The translations under genes were made by a program, and so were the position numbers. Shown in pieces: positions 1-7,137 of a stretch of 34,392 bases of DNA. Within the stretch, counting starts at the first letter, position 1; every line of letters starts with the position of its first letter. Source of the DNA: CAYWGR01 sp964458015 (GTDB taxonomy: Bacteria > Planctomycetota > Planctomycetia > Pirellulales > Thermoguttaceae); the NCBI GenBank assembly GCA_964458015.1, contig CAYWGR010000039.1, positions 1-34,392 on the forward strand, written 5' to 3'. The notes under the pieces are model-generated. The model made no database searches. It worked only from the letters and a program-made list of their open reading frames with translations, and was not told the DNA's origin.

Positions 1-2
1 GT

Positions 3-1034
3 GTTTACAGTCAGCGAAAGCCTAGCTTTCGCCGGCCCCTACACGGTTTTACGTTAGTTGAATTGCTTGTGGTCATCACGATCATCGGCATTTTGATTTC
101 GCTGTTGCTGCCGGCGGTTCAGGCGGCGCGCGAGGCGGCCAGGCGATTGCAATGCAGCAATAATCTCAAGCAGATTGGGTTGGCTTTGCTCAACTACGAG
201 GCGGCCCGAGGCTCGTTTCCGCCCGGCGGAGCCCCATCGGCCAAGGGCCTTTTCGGCACCTCGTGGATGATTGCTATCCTGCCCTATATGGAGCAAGAGA
301 ACGTCTATAATCAGCTTGATTTCACCGGCGATTCGAGCAAATCCACCTACGGATCCACCGGTTGGCTGAGCGATGCTTTTTACAATCGCGGCATTCTGCA
401 AAATATGCAATTCAGTTTCTTAAAATGCCCTTCCAGCCCCTTGCCGACATTTGCCGCCGATGGATCGGCCGATGCCTTTATCGACGGCGCTCGAATGCCG
501 ATTCAAGGTTCTCATTACATGGGTATTTCGGGAGGCGGGCTGGGTGACGATTATGCCGCCTTCTCTCGCGCCACGCAACAGTGGTGTGCGGACGGCAACG
601 GAAGAATCGGCACCGGCGGCGTGTTGGTTCGGAGCAAGGCAATTCGCATAGCCGACATCTACGACGGCACAAGCAACACGATGGTCGTCGGAGAACAATC
701 CGATTGGTGCATCGATTCTTCCGGCATCCAACGAGATTGCCGCAGCGATTGCGGCTGCGGATTTACTATTGCGGCGGGAGCAACCGATGCCGGTTGTGGC
801 GACCGCGATTTCAATATTACTTGTGTTATTCACAGCATCGGCGAAAAATCGTACAATGCCGTTGGAGTTGCCGGCAACTGTGGCCCGAACCGGCCGATTC
901 AATCGGCCCATTCCGGAGGTGCAGCGGCATTGCTGGCCGACGGTTCCGTTCATTTTCTCAACAATAGCCTGAACATTATAACGCTATACAACCTGGTAAA
1001 CCGAAACGATCAAAGAGTAGTTGATGAATACTGA
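3..1034 (+). CDS. DUF1559 pseudopilin-like protein, 5' partial
   Basis: The reading frame is open to the left edge of the window. Codons from position 3 read through a short basic stretch into GFTLVELLVV and a hydrophobic helix, then AVQAAREAARR. This is the class III prepilin leader (cleavage after G, E at +5) typical of the DUF1559 family, which is greatly expanded in Planctomycetota. The TTG at 63 lies inside the pilin helix, so it is not the start. Near the C-terminus, HSGGAAALLADG (about 897-932) fits the H-X9-DG motif of the family. The middle is Cys- and Gly-rich. The protein is probably secreted or assembled through a type II secretion or pseudopilin-like route. Its exact role is unknown for the whole family. 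The stop overlaps the next gene by 11 nt, so the two are probably co-transcribed. Confidence 0.93.
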   Translation, partial: VYSQRKPSFRRPLHGFTLVELLVVITIIGILISLLLPAVQAAREAARRLQCSNNLKQIGLALLNYEAARGSFPPGGAPSAKGLFGTSWMIAILPYMEQENVYNQLDFTGDSSKSTYGSTGWLSDAFYNRGILQNMQFSFLKCPSSPLPTFAADGSADAFIDGARMPIQGSHYMGISGGGLGDDYAAFSRATQQWCADGNGRIGTGGVLVRSKAIRIADIYDGTSNTMVVGEQSDWCIDSSGIQRDCRSDCGCGFTIAAGATDAGCGDRDFNITCVIHSIGEKSYNAVGVAGNCGPNRPIQSAHSGGAAALLADGSVHFLNNSLNIITLYNLVNRNDQRVVDEY

Positions 1035-1455
1035 GTTGCAAACGCGGAATCACGGAACTTTTTTGCTATTATCACTGGCTTTGTCTTTGGTGTTCGCCGG
1101 CTGTGGTTCTGGTGAAGCCAAGGGGCGGGTCAGCGGCAAAGTAACCTTTCAAGGTCAACCGGTTTCTGAAGGAATCGTTGTGTTTCGACACATGGAAAAG
1201 GGCGTTCATATCACTGCGGAACTACAATCGGACGGCAGCTATCGTGTGGCCTCTGCCAAAGGCATGGGATTGCCATTAGGAACTTTCCACGTATGCGTCT
1301 GTCCGCCTCCCATTCACGTCGCGACGGCAGTCGGCGGTCCGCCGCCTAAAATCAAACAGTACACGAATATTCCGCCAAAATACCGTGATATCAAAACATC
1401 CAGTTTGACGCTTACCGTAAATCAGGGAGAGAATTCTTTTGACATCGCCATGTGA
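1024..1455 (+). CDS. Small lipoprotein with carboxypeptidase-regulatory-like beta-sandwich
   Basis: The protein has about 143 residues. An N-terminal hydrophobic helix ends in LVFAGCGSG, a lipobox with the lipidated Cys, so it is probably anchored in a membrane. The mature part (GRVSGKVTFQGQPVSEGIVVF, then SDGSYRVASAKGMGLPLGTF) has the look of the transthyretin or carboxypeptidase-regulatory-like fold, which is common in small planctomycete lipoproteins encoded beside DUF1559 pseudopilins. The ATG at 1024 is preferred over the TTG one codon earlier; AAAGAG upstream could serve as the ribosome binding site. The gene begins inside the last codons of the pseudopilin gene, in another frame. The biochemical role is unknown; an extracytoplasmic structural or surface role is inferred from the genomic pairing only. 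Confidence 0.85.
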   Translation: MNTELQTRNHGTFLLLSLALSLVFAGCGSGEAKGRVSGKVTFQGQPVSEGIVVFRHMEKGVHITAELQSDGSYRVASAKGMGLPLGTFHVCVCPPPIHVATAVGGPPPKIKQYTNIPPKYRDIKTSSLTLTVNQGENSFDIAM

Positions 1456-1633
1456 ATTCATTACAAATGATCATTGCTGTATTGGCACAGTTCGCCAGTA
1501 ACGTGTAAAATACAACGCCGAGATTGAATACATCCTCGCCTGCAACAACGCCTATCACTTCGCGTTCCACCGTTCCTTCCCGCCTCTTACGTCTTCCTCA
1601 CACAGTCCTAAATAAAAAGTTAGGAGAAATAGG

Positions 1634-4138
1634 ATGGCTCGAACAATGAAACCGGTCTGCCTCCGAACGTCAATTTTATTTGTCCTGATATTGCTGATTA
1701 CGGCACATGCCGTATCCGCCGCAGATAAAGGTCATTCCATCGAACTCGACCAGCCGACACTGGCGGCGGAAGAAGGGTTGCTTCTGGGCAACGGCGATCT
1801 GTCGGTCAGCGTTTATCAGACGGCCGACAGCATTGTTTGGCGATTCGGCAAGGGCGATGTTTGGGATCGTCGGCTTGATCTGAGCGATAATCCCAAGCCG
1901 ACGCATATCCAGGAACTGGCGCACGGCATCGAAGTGGAAGGCTGGAAATGCGGCTCTTACGGCGGACCTGTTGAAGCTTCGCGTGGAACGAAAGACGCAA
2001 AACGGATGCGGGAGATTTGCCAAGGCTCGTCGCCGAGCGAATTCAAGCGGCCGTATCCCTGCCCAAAGCCGGTCGGCGAGTTGGCGTTGCATTTGCCCAT
2101 CGATTTGCCCGGCATGAAAATCCGGCAGCAATTATTGATTGAAGAGGCCAAGCTGTTGATCGAGTGTACGTGGACTTCCGGCGTAAAATTGCATTTGGAA
2201 TCGTTCATTCTCCCCAAGTCAAACGTGCTGGCAGTGCAATGGCGGGTTGAAAATTGGACTCCGCAAACAAGGATGGGCAGCAAGCCGCCCGTCTGGTTTT
2301 CGCTCTACCGCTGGGCCGATCCAAGCGTGCAAAAGTTCCATGCTCAATTCTTTGCCAATAGTCGGCATGGTGCTTTTGGGCCGGATATTTGGGGAAATCC
2401 CAAGGCAACGCCATTGCCGCCGCCTTCGATCAAGAAAGAGGGAAACCTTTGGACCATCGAGCAGTTGTTTCCGGCCGATCCGCTTTTCAAGGATGGATTT
2501 CGCTATTGGCTTGCACCTTTCGTGGCACCGGGCGTTGTTGTCGAACCGGTGGATATGAAAGCCGTCGAAGAGTCGCGTTTGCACATCTTGCCGGGCCAGG
2601 ATGCCGCAAATTGTCAACATGAAGGGCAGATCGCCGTGGCCGTCGCCACATCGAGTGATGCCGGCGGACCTTCGGAGGAGATGAAACGCATTCAGACGCA
2701 ATGGGGTGGCCAGCCGAAAGAGACCGTCGCACGCTGGGCCGAGGAAAACAAAAAAGCGGCCGCGGATTTTTGGTCGCAATCGAAAGTGTCGATCGCCGAT
2801 CCACTCTGGGAAAAGCTTTGGTACGAAACATTTCACGCACGACGTTGCACTTATCGCCGCGGCACGGTTCCGCCTGGGCTTTTTTTACCAAGTACGGTGC
2901 GCGACTATTCACATTGGCACGGCGATTATCATACCAACTACAACGTCCAAGAACCGTATTGGGGTGATTATACGGCCAATCATCTGGAGGTGGGCGACGC
3001 CTACTTCAACGCCATTGCTTTTGCGCTGCCCATCGGACGGAAGATCGCGAAGGACTATTACGGCTGCCGTGGCGCGTTCATTCAACTTTCGGTGTTTCCG
3101 ATCTTGGCCGAGGACGACCCGATCGGCGCATGTCCCATGGGACGCATGGCCTATATGACCGGCTGGGCCATGAGCCAGTATTGGCAGCGATATCTTTATA
3201 CGCTCGACAAGGATTGGCTCCGCACGACAGGCTATCCGGTCATGCGCGAGTGCGCCTTGTTCTATACCGATTTTATGAAGAAACGCGACGACGGTTTGTA
3301 TCATATCTTCCCGTCGAATCAGGGAGAGGACGGTTTTACGGGCAATGCTAAAGACTATACCGATCGGCCCCAAGTGATGCAGCACATGCGCTACTGCCTT
3401 CGCGCGGCGATTCGCGCCAGCGAAGTATTGGGCGTGGACGAAGATTTGCGCATTCAGTGGAGAGACAGGCTCGACCATGCGGCGGGCGACGATGGCAAGC
3501 CGCCGCTTGCCTTGACTGGCCTGGAAAAAGAGTGCTACGAAGCCGGCCCGCCGGAGTTTGGCATGGGACGCCCCTATCAACCGCAGCCGGAGAAATTCGA
3601 CCCACGCCCCTTGCCGGAGCCCGGCTGGTATTTTGGCCAGTATCCCTGGGGTGTTCTCGGAAGTCTGCGTGGCGGAGGTTTTGTGGCCGATCGCGATATG
3701 CCGGCTTTCCGGCGCATGGTCGAAGTGTGGCGACGGCCCAATGGTTTGATTTGGGGCATGGCCGCAGCCAACTACGGTCGGGCTGGCGCGTGGACCGAAT
3801 CGCTTGGCGTTGCCGCTCCCTTGCAGGAAATGATGTTGCAAAGTTGGGACGGAGCATTGCGGATCTTTCCCGCATGGCCGAAGAATCTGGAAGCCCGGTT
3901 CGATAGTTTCCGCGCCGAAGGAGCGTTTTTAGTGACCTCGGCCTGGTCGCAAGGCAAAGTAACCTCGCTATCGATCCGCAGCGAAAAAGGCGCGCCCTGC
4001 AAACTCTATTCTCCGTGGCCCGGAGGCGTTCGCGTGACGGATCGCGATGGCAAGGCAGTTTCGGTAGCACCCGATCAGTACGGTCGTCCCAGCTTTGCGA
4101 CGCAAGCGGGAATGGAATACCAGTTGCAGCCGAAATGA
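1634..4138 (+). CDS. Secreted GH95-like glycoside hydrolase (alpha/alpha-barrel)
   Basis: The protein has 834 residues with a Sec signal peptide (hydrophobic residues 13-24, cleavage near AVSAA). The N-terminal part has LLLGNGDLSVSVYQ, typical of the beta-sandwich of GH95-like and DUF5703-type proteins. The central part is an (alpha/alpha)6 barrel. Residues 428-443, WHGDYHTNYNVQEPYW, resemble the GH95 motif H-x-N-x-N-x-Q-x-x-Y-W, whose two Asn assist catalysis in bifidobacterial AfcA. A Glu in SNQGEDGF (about 565) is a candidate acid. A small C-terminal beta domain follows. AGGAGAAATAGG just upstream of the ATG is a strong ribosome binding site. It stands alone on the plus strand but next to sugar uptake and catabolism genes. 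GH95 contains alpha-L-fucosidases and alpha-galactosidases; the substrate here cannot be assigned. It is divergent, so a related uncharacterised family is possible. Confidence 0.75.
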   Translation: MARTMKPVCLRTSILFVLILLITAHAVSAADKGHSIELDQPTLAAEEGLLLGNGDLSVSVYQTADSIVWRFGKGDVWDRRLDLSDNPKPTHIQELAHGIEVEGWKCGSYGGPVEASRGTKDAKRMREICQGSSPSEFKRPYPCPKPVGELALHLPIDLPGMKIRQQLLIEEAKLLIECTWTSGVKLHLESFILPKSNVLAVQWRVENWTPQTRMGSKPPVWFSLYRWADPSVQKFHAQFFANSRHGAFGPDIWGNPKATPLPPPSIKKEGNLWTIEQLFPADPLFKDGFRYWLAPFVAPGVVVEPVDMKAVEESRLHILPGQDAANCQHEGQIAVAVATSSDAGGPSEEMKRIQTQWGGQPKETVARWAEENKKAAADFWSQSKVSIADPLWEKLWYETFHARRCTYRRGTVPPGLFLPSTVRDYSHWHGDYHTNYNVQEPYWGDYTANHLEVGDAYFNAIAFALPIGRKIAKDYYGCRGAFIQLSVFPILAEDDPIGACPMGRMAYMTGWAMSQYWQRYLYTLDKDWLRTTGYPVMRECALFYTDFMKKRDDGLYHIFPSNQGEDGFTGNAKDYTDRPQVMQHMRYCLRAAIRASEVLGVDEDLRIQWRDRLDHAAGDDGKPPLALTGLEKECYEAGPPEFGMGRPYQPQPEKFDPRPLPEPGWYFGQYPWGVLGSLRGGGFVADRDMPAFRRMVEVWRRPNGLIWGMAAANYGRAGAWTESLGVAAPLQEMMLQSWDGALRIFPAWPKNLEARFDSFRAEGAFLVTSAWSQGKVTSLSIRSEKGAPCKLYSPWPGGVRVTDRDGKAVSVAPDQYGRPSFATQAGMEYQLQPK

Positions 4139-4196
4139 GCAGGCAATGGGAAATCGGCGGATCGGCACAGCAATATCCAACCGTTCTCGAATTAGT

Positions 4197-4223
4197 CTCT
4201 CTTCCGCAAGGAGGAGAAGAGAG
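4197..4223. terminator. Candidate bidirectional hairpin between convergent genes
   Basis: CTCTCTTC (4197-4204) and GAAGAGAG (4216-4223) form a perfect 8-bp inverted repeat with an 11-nt loop. It lies in the 86-bp gap between the convergent GH95-like and permease genes, and abuts the permease stop. There is no clear T-tract, so its role as a terminator is inferred from its place. Confidence 0.35.
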
Positions 4224-4224
4224 G

Positions 4225-5637
4225 CTATTCGATGCCAAGTTCCTTTTGAATTTCTTCCAAAGGGATGCCTTTTGTTTCAGGCATGACCCAGATGACCCAG
4301 AGTAGTTGGAGCACCATCATTACTCCGTAAAAAGCGAAGGCATGCCCGCCGGATATGGAAGCAATCATCGGGAATGTCCAGGAAATCACGGCATCCATGA
4401 ACCAGTGAGTGAAACTGCCGAGCGCCTGACCGCGGGCGCGAACGCGGTTCGGAAATATCTCGCTGATGAACACCCAGATGACGGTTCCTTGGCCGAAAGC
4501 GTGCGAAACGACAAATAGCACCAAGCTTGCCAGAACGACGATTCCACCGATGCCGGCCGAGGATGCAACATCGGCGGGGATTTCTGCGCCGGCTTCCACG
4601 GCATGCATGACAACGTTGAAAACGCCGCCATAAGCATAAAATGCCCAAGCGGTGCTGCCGAGGCTGAGGATATAACCAATCGAACCGACGAGCATCAATT
4701 TTCGACGTCCAAAACGGTCGATCAGCCCGAGGCCCAACATGGTGAAGATGAGGTTTGCGATCCCCAAGATGATCGGCAGGAGCATGGCCGTTTGCGGCGC
4801 AGCGCCAGCCATGCGGAAGATGGCGGGAGCATAGTACCACAGCGCATTCACGCCGGAAAGTTGATTGAACATCGCGATGGCAACGGCCAAAAGGATGGGC
4901 TTGCGATATTGGCGTCGGAAAAACGGCTCTTCAACGCGATGATGTTCCAGAGCCAATGAATTGCGGATGGCTTCGATTTCCACGTCCACATTACCCGTAT
5001 CCGTGCCAAGCCGGGCGAGGATGCGGCGTGCTTCATCGAAACGTCCCTTGGCGATCAGCCAGCGGGGACTGTCGGGAATAAAGAACAATAGCAGGAAAAA
5101 GACGGCTGCCGGAACGGCCACGACCCCCAGCATCCACCGCCAATCATCAGCGCCTAGATTTGCTTGAGAAATTAGGTAGTTGGAAAGGTAAGCCAAGAGA
5201 CATCCCAATACGATGTTGAACTGCTGTACCGCGACCAGTCGACCACGCATTCGCGCGGGAGAGATTTCCGCGATATACAGCGGTGAGACGACCGAGGCGC
5301 CGCCGATAGCCAGACCTCCCAGGAGTCGGAAGAAGATCAAGGAATACCAGTTCCAAGGCAAGGCGCATCCGATGGCGGATAAAAAATAAAGAACGGCGAT
5401 GGCCACGAGCACGGCGCGCCGCCCGAAAGCATCGGAAGGACGGCCGGCGGCGATGGATCCGATAATCGTGCCGATCAATGCGGAGGCCACCGTGAATCCC
5501 AGCCAAAAGTCGGTTAATCCAAATACACTTTTCAAGGCGTCGGTGGTGCCGGAGATGACGATGGTGTCAAAACCGAACAATAAGCCGCCCAGAGCAGCCA
5601 CCAGGGCGCTGCGGAAAAGATAAGCTTTGTTTTGCAT
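4225..5637 (-). CDS. Sugar-porter family MFS transporter
   Basis: A 470-residue inner-membrane protein with about 12 predicted helices. It carries the full sugar porter signature: D69-x-x-GRR after TM2, RLLGGLAIGG, PLYIAEISPARMRGRLV with a following QQ (119-139), PDSPRWLIAKGR (188-199) at the start of the central loop, FNQLSGVNALWYYAP in TM7, and PETKG (453-457) after the last helix. Members include bacterial XylE and AraE and eukaryotic GLUT transporters, mostly proton symporters or facilitators of monosaccharides. AAGGA stands about 6 nt before the ATG. The gene follows the regulator gene by 8 nt on the same strand, so the two form an operon. The neighbourhood suggests uptake of a monosaccharide released by the flanking hydrolases, possibly a ketose given the nearby kinase. 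The substrate is inferred. Confidence 0.93.
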   Translation of the reverse strand: MQNKAYLFRSALVAALGGLLFGFDTIVISGTTDALKSVFGLTDFWLGFTVASALIGTIIGSIAAGRPSDAFGRRAVLVAIAVLYFLSAIGCALPWNWYSLIFFRLLGGLAIGGASVVSPLYIAEISPARMRGRLVAVQQFNIVLGCLLAYLSNYLISQANLGADDWRWMLGVVAVPAAVFFLLLFFIPDSPRWLIAKGRFDEARRILARLGTDTGNVDVEIEAIRNSLALEHHRVEEPFFRRQYRKPILLAVAIAMFNQLSGVNALWYYAPAIFRMAGAAPQTAMLLPIILGIANLIFTMLGLGLIDRFGRRKLMLVGSIGYILSLGSTAWAFYAYGGVFNVVMHAVEAGAEIPADVASSAGIGGIVVLASLVLFVVSHAFGQGTVIWVFISEIFPNRVRARGQALGSFTHWFMDAVISWTFPMIASISGGHAFAFYGVMMVLQLLWVIWVMPETKGIPLEEIQKELGIE

Positions 5638-5645
5638 GGTTATCC

Positions 5646-6818
5646 TTAATGGATGGCGAGTGTCTTGGAACGTTTCCTATTGGATTTCCGCGAGGATATC
5701 GGCTTGGCGGAAAGGGTTTCAGCCTCGGAGGATCGGCGAACCATTAGCTGGAAGTCGAGGAAAATATCACGCGCGGGCGAGGTCGGCGTTTCTATCCGAC
5801 GGATCATTGCATCGACGGCCGCGGCACCGATCGCCGTGCATGGCTGATGTATTGTCGTAAGCGGTACGCTTAGTAAACTTGCATATTTCAGATCATCCAT
5901 GCCCACGATTCGCACGTCCTCGGGAACCGACAGGCCGAGGTTCAATAAATTCCGCATCAGTTGAGCGGCCGTGAAATCATTGCCGCAGATATAAGCGTCG
6001 GGGAGGCGTCCGGCTGTTATTTTTTGAACAAAATCCGCATCGGCCGCTTCGCCACAATGGATCCAACTATCGCGAGGCGTGATTCGATGCTGCCGCAATG
6101 TCTCGCAATAGCCTGCAATGCGGGCGTCGATGGTTTTCGCCGATAACGGGCGATAAATGAAGTCGATCCGGCGGCAACCCCGTTCGATAAGATGCTCGGT
6201 CAGCACGCGGCCCGCGCGACGATTGTCGATGCCGACCACATCGTAACGGCTGCGTTTCGGGTATTTGACCGTATCACAGTCGAGCAGCACGACGGGGATT
6301 CCGGCTCGGTCCAACATCTCGGTGACATGCCGGTTGACTTCCTCCATGCCCGGCATGAGTTCGATAGGACTAAAAAATACACCGTCCACCTTGCGGTCGA
6401 TATATTGACGGCATAGTTCTTCGGTTTGTCGTCCTTTGTCGATCGTGTTGGACGAGGAAGACTGCCCCCAGAGAATCGTAAATTGATGGGAACGCACATT
6501 CGAGGCAATGGCGCTGCAGATGGGCTCGAAGATTTCACCTTCGCCGAGACTGGGCACTAGGAGAGCCAGCAGTTTGCTTTGCGGATTGTTCGGAAGCCGA
6601 GCATAAGTGCCGGAGCCTGGGCGACGATCGAGATAACCGGCGATTTCCAGTTCGCGAAGGGCTTTGCCGACTGTCGCTCGCGTGATGTCGAACTTGCGGC
6701 TGAGTTGCGTTTCGCTGGGAATTCGTTGACCAACCTTGTATTTTCCGGCCAGGATGGCGGAATGAACATATTCAAAGACTCGCAATTGTTTCGTCATGCC
6801 GGGAACTTTTTTTACCAT
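5646..6818 (-). CDS. AraR-type regulator: GntR winged helix plus LacI-like sugar-binding domain
   Basis: From the ATG at 6818 the protein has 390 residues. Residues 9-78 are a GntR-type winged helix (VFEYVHSAILAGKYKVGQRI, then SETQLSRKFDITRATVGKAL and a YLDRRPGSGTYA wing). Residues 82-365 resemble the periplasmic-binding-protein fold of LacI regulators (VDGVFFSPIE, AGIPVVLLDCD, VVGIDNRRAG, DAYICGNDFTAAQL, VRIVGMDDLKYASLLSVPLTTIHQP). This GntR/LacI chimera is the architecture of Bacillus AraR, usually a repressor released by a sugar. A longer frame to 6941 would run through the promoter and operators, so it is unlikely; the ATG at 6797 is another possible start. The Lys/Arg-rich tail is atypical. 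It probably controls itself, the permease and the divergent GH32-like and kinase genes through the palindromes at 6867-6904. Confidence 0.9.
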   Translation of the reverse strand: MVKKVPGMTKQLRVFEYVHSAILAGKYKVGQRIPSETQLSRKFDITRATVGKALRELEIAGYLDRRPGSGTYARLPNNPQSKLLALLVPSLGEGEIFEPICSAIASNVRSHQFTILWGQSSSSNTIDKGRQTEELCRQYIDRKVDGVFFSPIELMPGMEEVNRHVTEMLDRAGIPVVLLDCDTVKYPKRSRYDVVGIDNRRAGRVLTEHLIERGCRRIDFIYRPLSAKTIDARIAGYCETLRQHRITPRDSWIHCGEAADADFVQKITAGRLPDAYICGNDFTAAQLMRNLLNLGLSVPEDVRIVGMDDLKYASLLSVPLTTIHQPCTAIGAAAVDAMIRRIETPTSPARDIFLDFQLMVRRSSEAETLSAKPISSRKSNRKRSKTLAIH

Positions 6819-6866
6819 AGCCTGATGCGCCCCGATGCTAAATGGACCATACTTATTGGGCCGAAG

Positions 6867-6887
6867 CTGTATAATACGACTATACAG
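6867..6887. promoter_or_regulatory. Palindrome 1, candidate operator over the -10
   Basis: CTGTATA (6867-6873), 7-nt spacer, TATACAG (6881-6887) form a perfect inverted repeat. It covers the -10 of the minus-strand promoter. A TATAAT on the plus strand (6870-6875) is also inside it. The TGTA half-sites recall the TTGTACGTACAA core of AraR operators, but binding here is inferred. Confidence 0.6.
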
Positions 6888-6907
6888 ATATCGCATATAT
6901 CTGTCAA
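6879..6907 (-). promoter_or_regulatory. Sigma70-type promoter for the regulator-permease operon
   Basis: Read on the minus strand, TTGACA (6907-6902) is followed after exactly 17 nt by TATAGT (6884-6879). The -35 is perfect and the -10 matches 5 of 6 consensus bases. It lies about 60 nt before the regulator ATG at 6818. Two palindromes overlap it, as expected for an autoregulated repressor. Confidence 0.75.
6884..6904. promoter_or_regulatory. Palindrome 2, candidate operator in the promoter spacer
   Basis: ACAGATAT (6884-6891), 5-nt spacer, ATATCTGT (6897-6904) form a perfect 8-bp inverted repeat. It occupies the spacer between the -35 and -10 of the minus-strand promoter and overlaps palindrome 1 by 4 nt. 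This is a suitable place for a repressor of the divergent sugar genes. Confidence 0.55.
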
Positions 6908-7048
6908 CAAATATGCCTATGCAACAACATGCTGGGAACACTTGGAATCTAATCTATCGCCAGATAAATACAATATCTGAAACATCAACATTGCTGGAAA
7001 GCTGTCTAGTCAGGTATTTGCGGAGATTCCTTATATGTCTATTGCGGA

Positions 7049-7062
7049 TGCCATCCATGGCA
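7049..7062. promoter_or_regulatory. Short palindrome upstream of the GH32-like gene
   Basis: TGCCAT-CC-ATGGCA is a perfect 6-bp inverted repeat about 76 nt before the GH32-like start. It could be a second regulatory site for the plus-strand operon. Apart from this and the two palindromes nearer the regulator, nothing else was recognised in the 319-bp divergent gap (6819-7137), and no convincing plus-strand promoter was found. Confidence 0.3.
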
Positions 7063-7137
7063 CATAGATTAAAACGTATCAGGTCGTTGGCCTGACTCGC
7101 CTCGATCATCGCTTGATTTCCCTAGGAAAAATAAATC

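Noticed and set aside
2909..4238. Minus-strand frames of about 300 codons under the GH95-like gene
   Set aside because: They are antisense to a gene with clear motifs along its whole length. Their translations are rich in Arg and Ser and show no domain.
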